A stretch of DNA of 64,000 nt from Cyanophora paradoxa. Taxonomy: Eukaryota; Glaucocystophyceae; Cyanophorales; Cyanophoraceae. The notes beneath the pieces are model-generated. The model was given only the letters and a program-made list of their open reading frames with translations. It searched no databases and was not told the origin of the DNA. Positions 10,460 through 22,400 of the stretch are shown in pieces. The DNA is taken from NCBI GenBank assembly GCA_004431415.1, contig QPMI01000032.1:62001-126000 (forward strand). The letters are read 5' to 3'. Both the position numbers and the translations under genes were made by a program. Each line of letters begins with the position of its first letter. The first letter of the stretch is position 1.

Positions 10460-13400
10460 TCAGAGGGGTACGACGCCCACGATGGCGGGGCTACCGGCCG
10501 GGGCCCGCGGGGAGGTGCCGGCCCCGGTAGCCGGGCCGGAGGAGGCGGCGGAGGAGGAGGAGGAGGAGACGGAGGGGGAGGCGAGGGCGGGGAGGGGTAC
10601 AGGCGCCTCGAGCTCGGGGACGACGAGGCCGGCGGCGGCGGCCTCCTCCTCGATGGCGAGGGCGGCGGCGACAAGGCCGGCGGGGTCCGGCGTCGGGGGC
10701 GCCGGCACCGAGAGGCCGGCCGAGCGCAGGGACCGGATCGAGGCGCCCACGACCGCCGCGGCGATCTCGCTGCGCTCGCCGGCGGGGGCCCGGTGGGTAC
10801 CGAGGCGCGCGCTGAGGGAGGCGGGGCGCCCTGCGGAGTCCCTGCGAACGAAGGCTGCGATTCAGCGAACGAAGGAAAGAGCGAACGAAGGAAAGAGCGA
10901 ACGAAGGAAAGAAGGGGTACAGGAATGAAAGAGTACGCGCCTGTGCTGCTCCATGGCAGCTAGGATGAAATCCTTGACGGGGCTCCTGGGCTCCCCCTCG
11001 GGGCCGTCGCCGCCGGCGCCTTCAGCTCCGTCCGCTCCGTCCGTTCCGTCAGCGGCGGCTCCCGTGTCGCCGCCTTCGTCCGCGGGGCGCGATCGGTGCG
11101 TCGATCGGTGCGTGGAGCGGTGCGTGGAGCGGTGCGTGGAGCGGTGCGTGGAGCGGTGCGTGTGGTTGTTGTTGTTGGCGGCGCCGCCGCCGCCCGGGGA
11201 GCGCCGCGTGGCCGCCTCGAGTATGTCCGCCTCGGCGAGGGAACGGGGCCGGCTGGAGGGCGAGGCGACCACGAGGGCGCTCGGCCGCCGCGAGGAGCGC
11301 CGCGAGCTGGCGGCGCCCATCGCCGCCGCCGCCGCCGAAGCCAACGCCTCCTCCTCCTCCTCCGCTGCTGTACCCGGGAGGACTACGGGGAGCGGGATTC
11401 CGGGCACGGGCGGAGAAGAAGAGGAAGCGTCCGCGAGGTTCGCGGCGCTGCCGATCTGCAGGGCCGAGGCCATCGCCTCGATGTCGGCCATGCGCCCCGC
11501 GAGGCCGAGGCCGAGGCCGAGGCCGAGGCCCGAGGCCGGGGCGGAGGCCGTGGCGACGACGGCGGCGGCCACGTCCAAGAGCGAGTCGGCGCGGGAGCGG
11601 GGCGGGCCGGGCGAAGGGGAGACCGATCCGCTCCGGACCGCAGCGGCGAGGGACTCGCTCCGCGGGCGCGACGACGTGAGATCCGGGGCCGACGGGGCGG
11701 CCGCCGCCTGGCGGGCGATGTCCTCCATCGAGGCGGGCGGGGAGATGCCGGCGCCGGCCGCCGCCGCCTCCAGCAGTGCCGTCGCCTCCCTGAGGGCCGC
11801 CCGCCCCTCCGCCGCCTCCTCCGCCCGCACCGACGCTACCGCCGCCCGCAGCGGATCCAGCGCCTCAGACGAAGCGGCGGCGGCCGCCGCCGCCACCTCC
11901 GCCGCCGCCGCCTCGTTCAGCGGGTGCGAGAGCGACGCGCGGCGCCGCTGCTCGCGCCACTCGACGCGCTCGGCCTCCTCCTCGGCGGCCGCCTCCTCCG
12001 CGTCCTTCTCCGCGAGCTCCGCCGCGGCGCCTGCGACGCGGAGGATGACCGCCGCGGCCTGCGAGAGAGAAGGGTCAAGGCGAGAGAGAAGAAGTGGAGA
12101 AGCCGAGACACGGACCTGGGCGATGCCGCGCATGCCCTCGTCCCCGGCCTCGGCCACCTCCTCCACGGCCTCAAGGGCGCTCTGGCACCGCTTCGCCAGC
12201 GCGGCTGTCCAGGCGCAAGAGGTGATGAGGCGGGGATTAAATCCGGGATCGAATCTGGGATCAAATTGCACCGTTGGCGGCGAGCAGCGAGGCGACGGCC
12301 ACGACGCCTGCGTCCCGCATGCGGGCCGCCTCCTGCCTCGCCAGGGCGCAGGCCACGCGTATCCCCCCGCACCGCACGAACGGGCCCTGCACCTCCGCTG
12401 CGCATCCTTTCGAAAAAGGAAAAAAAGAGAAAGAAAAAAGAAAAAAAAGGAAAACGGAGTACCCGAGGTGACGACGGCGGCGAGGACGGTGGCATGAACG
12501 GGCCGCTCCTCGCCGAGCTTGCAGGCCGCCGCGAGCTCGTCGAGCAGGCGCCCCACGAAGCGCGCGTGCGCCGCCCGCTGCTGGAAGAGCTCTGCTCAGA
12601 TCAGGTCAGATCCGAGGCCGCTCGCCCGTCTTAAGAAAGAAATCGATATATCTTAATGTGATGTGAGCAAGGAGCGCACCGTGGTGGGCGGTCGCGTCCG
12701 CGATGTCGCAGAGCGCGCGGTCGTCCACCGCGCCCCAGCCGCACGAGTCCGCGAGCTGCGATGGGGGGCGGGTGGACCGGGCTCAGCTGAGCTTCGTTCG
12801 CCCCGGGCTCGAGGCGTGGGAGGGGGGGGGGTACGCCGCTCACGTCCAGGAGCTCGCCCGGGCGGACGTGCCGCCCCAGGGCCGCCCGGCCAGCCTCTGC
12901 TCAGCGAGAAATCAGCCTCGGCCAAGCACTGGAGGGGGCGGGCGGGCGGGCGGGCGGGGGCGGGCGGCCCGGCGGACCGGTGGCGGCGAGGGCGGCGAGG
13001 GCGTACACAGCGGACACCTTCTCCTCGGCAGCAGTCGGGTCCGCGAATTCGTCTGCGGGCGCGCGCGCGACTCACTGAATCAGTGACTCGTGAGCGACTC
13101 TGAGCTGAGATGAAGCCGAGCGGGCGCGCATTGGCCGAGGGGCGTGCTGGCGATGGAGAGGAGGGTCGACAGGCCCCGCGCCGCGTCCGGGTGGTTCCAC
13201 GGGATTCCCCCCGTCGCCTCTGCAGTGCACGCGGCGCGCCCTTAGCGAAGAAGAGAGGGGGGGGAGGGAGGGGAGAAGTGGGGGTACGGACCCTCGTCCG
13301 AGAGGAGAGCGGTCACCTCGAGGATGCGGTCGAGGCGCTCGTTCGCCCGGGACCAGCCGCCCTGGGCCCCGATCTCCTGGAGGAGCCCGAGGACCCTCTG

Positions 13401-15249
13401 CGCCTGCGCGCCGGCCGCCGCCGCTGGAAGCAGAAGAGACGCGTCGCCGCCGCCGGCGCCGCCGTCGCCGCCGGGGGCGCCCCCGGCGCCCACCAGCAGG
13501 CTGAGGCCCGATATGATCCCGCCCACGACGGATGCGGCGCGGCTCTTGCGCCGCATTGCCAGCAGGTCGGCACCGGAGGCCGCCGCCGAGGGCGCCGCCG
13601 CCCCCGCCGCCCCCGCCGCCGCCCCCGCCGCCGCCGCAGCCGCCGCCCCCGCCGGCGCGCTCCAGGGCCCGGCCGCCCGCCGGTCCCGCGGCAGCGGCTT
13701 CGGGCCCCGCGTGGGATCGGGTAGGCCCAGGCCGGCCCCGAGCCCCAGCACGCCCCCCTCCGCTGTGAAGTACGTCGCGTCGGAGGGGTACAGCGTCGTG
13801 GCCCGGCGGCGGGCGGCGCCGGCCCCCAGGGACTCCAGGAAGGCTCCCAGGAGGCGGGAGGGCCAGCTCTTGCGGGGGCCGCCGGCGCCCGCCTGCTCCG
13901 GGGCCGCGGCGCGCCCGCGGGACGGGGCGGAGGAGGGGGAAGAGTAGGAGGAGCCCTTTCGAGGCTCGGCGGGCAGGGTCCGCACGAGCCGCCGGGCGCG
14001 GCCGGCCTCCCCGCCCGGGGGGGCGGCCGGGTCGGCGGGGTCCTTCGCCGGGAAGAAGAGGGCAGGGACCGGCTTGGCACCCCCCCGGGGCCCGGCCTCG
14101 GGCTCCGTCGGGGGGGCCGAGGCGGGGGCAGCCTTGAGAATGCTGCTGCGCGCGCTTGGAGCTTCCTCGCTGGCGGGGCCGGTCGGACCGGGCGAGTCCC
14201 GCCCCGGCACCATAAGCGAGGTCCGGGGCGCCGGGGAGCCGCGCCCGGGGGCGGGGGCGGCCCCTTCAGGGGTAGAGTCCTCGAAGCGCGCCGAGCGGCG
14301 CATGGCGCTGGACTGCCGCCGAAGGATGCTGGCCCGGGGTACGGCCCCCGGGGAGGGCGTACCCCGCTCCCGGTCCGAGGCTCCGTCGGGGGCTGCCGGG
14401 GCGGGGGAGGGGGATGGGGACGCCCGGGGGGGAGGGCCCTCGTGGAACGAGATGAGGGAGGTGCGGCGGTTCGGGGTACCGGAATCCTGGAAGGAGGCGC
14501 GGGGGGCGGCCCAGGCTTCCCCCCCTCCGAAGGCGATGCGGCCCTTCGAACTGGACGCAGCGAGCCGCGAGGAGCGCGCGGTCGCCCCGCTCCCGTCCGG
14601 TCCCTCGGGCCCGAACGTGTCGAGCGCGCCGGCGCCGGCGCCGGCGCCGCCCGGGGCGCCGTGCAGGGACCCGCCCTCGGCCGCCGCGGCCAGCGCCCGG
14701 GCGCTCGCGACGGAGCGCCGCCGCGGCGGCTCGCCTGCCCCGGGCGCGAGCGCCGCGACAAGTCCCGGCCCCGCCGCGATGGCGCGCGCCGACGGGATGA
14801 CCGACTGCCGCCGCGAGCTGCGCCACGGGGCCGGGGCCGGGGGCGGCGGACGAGCGTGAGGCGGGGACCGCTCTGGAACCGCTTCCACCGACATCGCTTA
14901 CCGTAGGAGAGCGTTCAGCGCGCCCTGCGCGTCGTCCACCGTCTCCAGCTGCGCCGAGGAGCGCGGCCCGTGCAATGACTCGTCGGGGGCCGCGAAGTGG
15001 AACGAGGAGCGGCGCTTCGCCTGCTGCCGGAACCGCTCCGCCGCATCTGCGAGGGCGGATAGCTCTCAGAGTGTGACCGCGCGGCGCGCCGCCCAACAGG
15101 CGGGGCAGCTGGCAGCGACCAGGAGGCGGCGCAGCTAGCCCGCGCCGCGCCGCGCGCGGCCGCCGGCCATTTCCAACCCACTCACCCAGTTCTTCTTCGG
15201 TGGAGCCCTTGCGGCGGGCCCCGCCGCCGCGGCTCGCCCCGCCGCCCAT
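10460..15249 (-). CDS. Serine-rich, armadillo-like repeat protein, multi-exon
   Basis: Exon 1 starts at ATG 15249 with MGGGASRGGGARRKGSTEEEL, a good N-myristoylation context, and splices at GTGAGTGGG. The next exon reads DAAERFRQQAKRRSSFHFAA. A long exon (about 14,880-13,290) is Ser/Pro/Ala-rich with repeated basic-Ser motifs (RRQSV, RRRSV, NRRTS, LRRQS), typical of PKA-like phosphorylation sites. It is followed by helical exons of armadillo/HEAT character: EEKVSAVYALAALAATG, LADSCGWGAVDDRALCDIA, ELFQQRAAHARFVGRLLDEL, RDAGVVAVASLLAAN and AALAKRCQSALEAVEEVAEA. The 3' exons hold a GL repeat, a (THRS)6 repeat and, after a GC-donor intron at 10,940, a final exon (SEIAAAVVGASIRSL) that ends in TGA at 10460. 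A membrane-linked scaffold regulated by phosphorylation is a reasonable inference. It could be two genes split near 13.2 kb. Confidence 0.6.
11098..11165. repeat. 12-bp coding minisatellite (Thr-His-Arg-Ser)
   Basis: About six copies of GAGCGGTGCGTG lie inside the armadillo-like gene. On the coding (minus) strand they encode a run of T-H-R-S tetrapeptides. A second small tandem run, GAGGCC repeats near 11,500-11,530, encodes a Gly-Leu run. Confidence 0.8.
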
Positions 15250-15798
15250 GTTGCCCTTCTTGCCTTACTTGGAGATGTCGCTGCTGGTGGGGCGCCGGCT
15301 ACCTTGCGGGCGTTCCAACTCCAGCTCCCAGAAGCATCTCAGACCGACCGCGGCCCGATTCGGGAAAGCAGGGCGCGGTGGGGGGCAGAGAAGGCGGAGG
15401 GGTACGGTAGTGCAAATTGTGCTCTTGTACCCAAGTTTAGTCCGAAAAAGGCCCTGAGCTTGAGGAGGTTTACTGTGAACCTTACCTTTCGGGAGACGGG
15501 CCTCAGACGGCGGGTCATGAATCATGATCACGGCCCCACCGTGGCACGGGTGATCATATGTATGCATGCGCATGCGCATGATGCGCATGCGCATGCGCAG
15601 AGGCGCCGCCGCGCCGGATCGCGGAGCCCGGAGGCTCTAAATAAGCATAGAGGTGTTGCCGGCAATCTGTGTTGCATCACACCTTCCATTTACGTCCCAT
15701 TCACAGGCCCCATTCCCCATGCATCATGCAGGTGACATGATGCGGAATCCTGCTGAATCAGTGCTGATCATGATAAGTTGATAACGTACGCTTTGGCG
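15250..15798. other. Intergenic region with alternating TGCGCA palindrome
   Basis: The stretch 15,560-15,600 is made of GCATGCGCATG units arranged as a near-perfect palindrome of alternating purine and pyrimidine, a sequence type prone to Z-DNA or cruciform formation. Nothing coding is evident. The region would include the promoter of the armadillo-like gene. The hAT element begins at its right end. Confidence 0.5.
15791..15798. repeat. Left target-site duplication of hAT element
   Basis: CTTTGGCG directly precedes the element and is repeated exactly at 18,595-18,602. An 8-bp duplication is the standard footprint of hAT transposition. Confidence 0.85.
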
Positions 15799-18594
15799 TA
15801 GGCCTGCGGCTTGCCGTCAAGCGCTTGAGCCAAAGCTCAAGCCGGGCTGGGGCGGCAAGCGCTTGCCCGGCTTTTGGCCGGCTCAAGCCGGCTCAAGCCC
15901 GGCGGGGGGGGGGGGGGGGGGGGGGGGGGCGCCTGCGTTCGCATCATCGCCGGCATGCCGCCCAAGAGCAAGAGCGTGCAGACGCTGCTCGGCAAGGGGG
16001 CCGACGGCAACATCTCGTTTCAACGGCAGCCTGAAGCTGCAGCGAGATCTTCGAGCTCGCCTCCGCCCAGCGAAGGCGATGGGGGCGACACGTCAGCAGC
16101 AGCCAGGGCGGACTTCCGCCCCATGGCTGAGGAGCTGTGGGTCGTCAAGATGAGAAGGCTTCCGTCGTGGTCTGGAAACGCGGCAAGGCCATCCAGGGCT
16201 ATCGCGGCGTGAGCAGCGAGCCGAATGCAGCGATGTGCCTCCTCGACCATCCTCAGCGCAAAGGGGAGCGGTGCGGCGCTGTCTTCAACATCAAGGCCAG
16301 CACGAACCTCTCCAACCATTTCAACAATTACCACGGCATCTACGAGGAGTCCGAGCCGTCCGCGCAGCACGCGGATGGGCAGTCGACTCTCGGCCCTGCC
16401 TTCCAGAAGGTGCCGCCGCGGCCTGCGTGACTGCATGCGCAGCGACTGCATGCACAGCGACCTATAGCTAACTCGCTCCCGCGGCCCGCGAGCAGGAGGA
16501 GCCGTACGATCGGGATGAGAACCTGGCAAAGCACTACGACGTTGCGCGAGCGATCGTATGCGGCTTGCTCGCATTCGCCGTGGTCGGCGCCGCGTGGTTT
16601 CGCGGCCTTGCAGGCGCCCTGAACCCGTGCGCCCATCCCCGGCCTTCGCCTCCGCGCTTGGCCGCGCGTCGTCGCGGCTAAACTTCCTTGCTTGCAGGCG
16701 CTATCGTCCGACCGATCGCGGGACGATCCGAAAGCTCATTCTTGAAGAGGCCGCCCGCCAGCGCACGAGCCTGAAGACGGCGCTGGCGCAAGGCAAGACG
16801 CGCATAGTGGGCCGAGTGCACGGGACGTCAGACGTCTGGACGAGCGTCGCGCGCCGCGCCTACATAAGCTTTACGATCCACTGGCTCGACGAGGTGCGGG
16901 GCCAGGCTCTGCGCATATTATCATGCCCCCCTGATTCGAAATCGCTTTCAGGACTTCAACTTGCACTCGCGATGCCTGGAAGTCAAGCGCTTTATAAGCC
17001 CACACACAGCAGTGCGAATCAAGGAAGTTATCAAGAACTTCATTACCGAATGGGGACTTCAAGATCAGGCGCGTTCCCTTACGTTTCACTTCAAAGCTTT
17101 GTCCTCTACTGAATTATTCTGTGGCAGATTATGTACCTAGTGCACGACGAGGGCTCCAACTTCAAGGCAGCTTCGAGGATGGCAGAGGAGGAAGCGGTTC
17201 AGGGCGGGGCGCCAGCGCAGTTCAACCTGGAAGAAATCGAGGAGCAGGAATTCTTCGCTGATGGTGAAGCCGACCCAGAAGATGCCCAGCCCATCAGCTG
17301 GTCCCCGGCGCCCTGTGCTTCTCTGGCCCTGTGCCCCGCCCCGCCCCGCCCCGCCCCGCCCCGCCCCGCCCCCCGGGCCCGCCCCGCCCGCCCCGCCCCG
17401 CCCCGCCCGCCCCGCCCCGGGCCCGCCCCGCCCCGTCCCGCCCATTTCTTGATCATGATTTATTCGCAGAAATTCAAGAAGGAGCTGCTCTCCAACTTCG
17501 ACGCCAAGATCGGCGGCACTTACAGAACGGAGGACTTCCTCGCTTCTGCTTTCGACCCCCGCTTCAAGAGCCTCGGCTTCCTCACCTTCACCGGCACCGA
17601 CGCCACCTCTCTCGTGCGCTGCCCCTCTCTGAATTCACCACCCTCTCTGTTCCGAATTCACTGGCGCAGCGCAATGGCATTATCGCCATGCGGAACGAGC
17701 ACATCCGCCTGGAGTATGAGCGCCAGTGCGCCGAGGCCCAGAAGAAGCTGGAGGAGGCGGCGGCCAAGGCGGCCGCTGCGGCCGCCGCGGCTGCAGCCGG
17801 CGCCGGTGCCAGCACAGGCGCTGGCGCCGCTGGCGCATCTCAGTCCTCATCCCCGGCGGCCCCACTTTCTAGCTTTGAGCAGAAGCTTCTTGCAGTGACC
17901 TCTTCGAATTTTGTTTCACTTCCTGCTGCTGGGTCCTCCTCCCAGCCTCATGTTCAGGCTCCGCAGCTTAAGAGCTACCTGACAGAGATAGCCGATTGGA
18001 ATGCGCTGCAGCCCATTCTTTGGAGGGATGATCCTCTTTCCTGGTTTCGTGCCCATAAGGCCGAGTTTCCTTATGTTTCTGCGCTGTACCGTGACTACGG
18101 CTCTAGGCCAGGATCTTCCACTTTTTCTGAGCGTATCTGGTCGCACGGCGGCCTCTGTGTCAGCGAGAACAGATCTAGCCTTGCCGACGACTCTGTTTCA
18201 TCAATCATGTTACTTTACGAGTCGTGGCTAGCTGGCATTCCGATTTTCGACAAGGCAGGTATGCTCTCTACCGGTTCTGGCAAGCGCAAGGCAGATGCCA
18301 TTAGCGGTTCCAGCGAGGCTGACCCTCTTCAGCTCGATTAGATGTGCGTGTTCCTTTCGAATTCGAATTCGAAGCTGAAGCTGCTGAACGTTAACACGCT
18401 AATCGCTGCGGCGCTAAGGGCCTGTGAAAGGGTACCCCCCCTTCGGCTTGCCTCAAGCCGGGCCAAGCGCTTGACCCGGCCAAGTGGCCAAGCGCTTGTC
18501 CGGGCCGGCCGGCCGGCTTGGCTTGGCTTGGCCACGAGCGCCCCGGGCTTGGCTTGACTTGAGCCGACTTTCTGGCGGTCAAGCCGCACCCCTA
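15799..18594 (+). mobile_element. hAT superfamily DNA transposon, full length
   Basis: The element is 2796 bp. It starts TAGGCCTGCGGCTTGCCG and ends CGGTCAAGCCGCACCCCTA, imperfect terminal inverted repeats of the TAGGGGTG type known from hAT elements. Perfect 8-bp duplications CTTTGGCG flank it. Many copies of CAAGCGCTTG and GGCTCAAGCC lie just inside both ends (15,815-15,900 and 18,440-18,570) and are likely transposase-binding subterminal repeats. A G-run of nearly 30 bases lies at 15,902-15,929. One gene, a transposase with introns, fills the interior. Intact duplications and mostly open exons argue for a fairly recent insertion. Confidence 0.9.
15955..18341 (+). CDS. hAT transposase with BED zinc finger
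   Basis: The frame starts MPPKSKSVQTLLGKG at 15955. A BED-type finger follows (CLLDHPQRKGERCGAVFN...NLSNHFNNYH) and then QSTLGPAF. Introns supported by phase lie at 16,410-16,495, 16,627-16,697, 16,894-16,951, 17,069-17,127 and 17,614-17,669; one more lies between about 17,300 and 17,469 with an unclear donor. Downstream hAT landmarks are ALNPRYRPTDRGTIRKL, SDVWTSVARRAYISFTIHW, SPHTAVRIKEVIKNFI, LVHDEGSNFKAASRM, FLASAFDPRFKSLGF and the C-terminal dimerisation block DPLSWFRAHKAEFPYVSAL...SSTFSERIW. The intron at 17,069 uses a GC donor. A one-base frame slip near 16,146, between ...AEELWVVK and DEKASVVVWKRG, is the only apparent damage, unless a splice I cannot see removes it. The encoded protein is roughly 650 residues, normal for the family. 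Confidence 0.82.
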
Positions 18595-18602
18595 CTTTGG
18601 CG
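18595..18602. repeat. Right target-site duplication of hAT element
   Basis: CTTTGGCG, identical to 15,791-15,798. Confidence 0.85.
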
Positions 18603-19434
18603 TACATCATGATCATGGTGATTCGTGCACGTGATTAGCTTGCAACTTGCAAGTTGCAAAAAGAGATCGTGAGATTCGTGACGTCAAACGCTGTTGCATG
18701 CGTCGTTTCGCTGCGCCGGTTCGACGATCGGTGTGCAATGAGCAATGCGCATCGCGCTCATCCGGATCCTGGGTACCGGTGCAGAGCGCACCTGCTCGCA
18801 TGTCGATATGCTTTGCGCTGATCGGATGAGCTGATAAGTGCTTAACGTACCGGCGCTCAGCGGCTGCCGCCTGCTAGCCTGCGCATGCACTGCGGCAGGG
18901 TGATGCAACCAAGTTACAGTTCAGCGTTGACAGCTGCAGCTGCACGTTTTGTGTACGCGTAGGCCGGCGCGCGAAGCTTTACGCCATCATCGGCGCAAGC
19001 CGTCAACGTCGAAGCGCCGATCAGATCAGTACTAGTCGGCCGCGACCCGCAGCTGCATTTCATCGCGCATAGCAGGCTCCACCATCGGCGCGGCACTGCC
19101 AGTCGTCGGCCGCAGCGGCCCAAAGCGCTAGCGCCATCGTTTCAAATTCGCCCGGCTCTGCATGCAGCGCACGATTGCCAACTGAAGTTGCAATCCGAGG
19201 ACGGGCCGAACCAAGAATCCATCCAAATAACTTCGGAACGCCGCGCACGACGGCGGATGCCAGCGGCAGCAGCCGGAGCAGCACGAGCGGAGAGAGGACC
19301 GAGCGCGACCGCAGCAGCGGCACCGAGCCGACATGACGGAGTTGATGCGTTGGAGTTCGTCGCCACGAGGGGCCGGATCCGCCAAGCCCGCAATTTCAAG
19401 TCCAGGAGGGCCGGCCGACATCGATGACCCGAAC
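18603..19434. other. Intergenic region upstream of the histidine kinase
   Basis: No convincing gene. Short palindromes are frequent. The hybrid kinase promoter should lie here, but no clear element is visible. Confidence 0.4.
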
Positions 19435-22400
19435 ATGAAGTACTACGCCGGGCTGCGGAGCGCCGCTTCATCGCTTGCGTCGGCGGCGTCCGTCTGCTTC
19501 GAATACGCGAGCGCGCGGGTGCGGCGCGTGATCGACCCGCCGCCCGCCCTCGCGCCGGACCCCGTCCTGTCATCCCAGACATGGTCCGTCGACGTCGACG
19601 TCGAATTCCTCTCTCTCGCGCGCGCTGACGAACTTGCTCCAGGACCGCTCTGACGACGCTGCTCGGCATCTGCGTCTGCTCCGCACTCTCCGTCGTGCTC
19701 TACCTGGGGCACGCGCCGGTGCGCCCCGCCCGCTCGCCCGCGCCGCGTCCTCCCGTTCTTGCTTCGTTGACGAACTCTGCGGCCGCGGCCGCGCGCAGCT
19801 CCACTGGGCGGCGCTGCTGCTCGCCGCGGGCTGCCTGGTCCTCCTCCGCCGCGGCGTGGGCCCGCTGGGCCGGGACCCCGCGCTCGCCGTCGCCGCCTTT
19901 CAGAGCGCCCTCGCCGCCTCCGCGCTCGTCCTGGGGCCTGGCCCCGGCCACGCCCTCGCCGCGTACTGCGCGGCCGCGGGAGTCTGCACGTGCGGGCGGC
20001 CCCCCCTCCCGAGCTCACCTCACCTGACCCGCCTTCCTCCCGGCTCGCCTGACGCATCCGATTTCCCGCAGAGCCTCCCTGGCCCCCGCCCTCTGGACCC
20101 TCGCCTCGACTGGCTTCGCGGCGCTGGCGATGACCGCAGCGGGGGCGCCCGGGGCCGGCCCCCTCGCGGCCGCCGTCGCCGCCGCCGGCCTCGCCACTAG
20201 CGAGCTCGCCCGCCTCTGCCTCGACTTTGACGAGTGAGCAACGCAGCGGGCGAGCTCGTGAGTCACGGCTCATGAATCCGCCGCGCAGGGCCGCCAAGCT
20301 CCAGGAGGTCGTCACGGCCAACGTGACTCACGAGCTCCGCACGGTGCGGTACCCCCCCTCCCCCCTACTCCTCCCTCCCCCTGACGGTCCCTTCTTTTCT
20401 CCCGCAGCCGTTGATGGCGATCGTGGGGAGTCTGGAAGTCATGGACAAGGCCAGGTGCCCGCCCCCTCCCCCCCTCCTCCTCCTCCTCCTTGCCCCCCCA
20501 CCCCCCCCACCCCCCTCCTCCTTCCCCCCTCCTCCTCCCCCCCGCCCCGGATCAAATCTGTTTAGAGTCCAAGCCGCTCATATTTGGCTCATTCTATGAC
20601 CTGGGCCGTTCAATCTAGAGATCCACCTATCCCACCTACCCATCGAGACCGTTATATCGAGACTCACGATGCGGCGGGCTCCTCGGGCGCAGGCTGGCGG
20701 CGGAGGAGCGGCGCATGGTCTCCATCGTCTCCCTCGCCGCCGAGCGCATGCTCGGCCTCGTCAACCAGGTCCGAGAGACTCTGAGAGAAAGGGGCGAGAC
20801 CTAGACGCCCGGCGCGCTGGTGGCTGGCTTTGCTTGGCTTGGCTAGACGCCCTTTATCCGCCTCTTCTCCGCCCCCTCTTACTTCGCCCCTTCTCCTCTT
20901 CTCCGCCCCTTTGCTCACCTCCGCCCCCTCTCACTTCGCCCCTTCTCCTCTTCTCCTCCCCTTTGCTCACCTCGCCCCCCCCCCCCCCCCCCCCCCCCCT
21001 CAGCTGCTGGACGCGGCGAAGATCGACTCGGGCTCGCTCGAGATCCACGCCGAGTCCTTCGCCCTCGACGAGGCCGCCGAGTCCGCCTGCTCCCTCATGG
21101 CCGGTGCGATACGATCGCAGGAAGAAGCTTAGGAAGCATAGCAAAGGAAGAAGCATGGGAAGCATAAGATCGTAGGCATAAGAAGCCGGTTTGCTTTCTC
21201 ATGGCCGGTCCGCACGCGCGCCGTCCCCGATCACAAGATCAAGAGGGAGCATAAGATCATAAGCATAAGTTCTCTTGAGGGCGCAGCCGCCCCGCCCCGC
21301 CCCGTCTGACCGGTCGGCGGGGCCGCGCAGCGCGGGCGGCGGAGGCGCTGGTGGCGCTGGAGGTCGAGGTGGCTGCCGCCTGCCGGCGCGCCTTCCGCGG
21401 GGACGCCAGCAAGCTCAACCAGGTCCTCATGAACCTCCTCAGGTGACATCCGATCTGAGTATTCCATGTGAGGTCCTGTTCCTCGCCTCGCTGAGGAGGA
21501 ACGGTCGCCCGGCAGCAACGCGATCAAGTTCGGGCCGGGGGGAACGGTCTCCCTGCGGGTCGCCCCGCACGCCTGCGAGGCGGCGGGGGCCGGCCTCCTG
21601 TGCGGCGCCTGCTCCCTGGCCGACACCGACGGCGGAGGCAGCGCCCAGTCCGGCAGCGGCCGGCGGCGCCGCAGCCGCCGCCGGACCGGCCACGGGAGCC
21701 CCAAGTCGCCCTCGGCGGCCGGCAGCGGCGACGAGCCCGCGCCGGCCCAGGGTGGTACGTGGCTCCAAGGGCTCTCGAGCCTCGCCGCGGGCCCCGGGTC
21801 CAAGGCGGGGCCCGGGGCGGCGGCGACGGCCTCGCCGAGGGCGAGCGCCGGGCCTCGGCGCACAGCTCGGGGGGCGAGGAGCTGGAAGGGGCCGCGCGGG
21901 CCTCTCCGCCGCTGCCCGGCGGCGTCGGCTGCTGCTGCTGCGCGGCGCCGCAGCGGGCGGGGCACAGCCTCGTGGACCTCGTGGTCTCGGACTCGGGCCC
22001 GGGCGTGGCTCCCGGCGACCTCCCGCGCCTGTTCAAGCGCTTCTCGCAGCTCGAGCCGCGCCCCGGCTCCGGCGCCGGCGGGCGGCCCAAGGGCACCGGC
22101 CTCGGCCTCGCCATCGTCGCTGGCCTCCTCTCCAAAATGTGCGCCGCTCGGATTCAGACCCACCTGACCCGACCCCGCTGTGACTCACGCGCGTCTCGTG
22201 GCGCAGGGGCGGCCACGTGCGTGTCTCCTCGGAGCTCGGCCGGGGCACCTCGTTCATCGTCACCGTACCCCTCGAGCTCGACGAGCCTGCGGCGGACGTC
22301 GCCGCCGCCGCGCCGGACGCGCCGCTGCGCCGCGCGTGGCCGCGGAACGCGTACGCCTCCCGCCGGAGCCCCTCGATCGCCTCGACGGGTACCTCGTTCT

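Noticed and set aside
20960..21003. Assembly error at long C or G runs
   Set aside because: Similar runs occur at many places (6.8, 8.3, 15.9, 21.0, 37.3 and 48.1 kb), mostly in introns with in-phase exons on both sides, so they look genuine, though their exact lengths may be unreliable.
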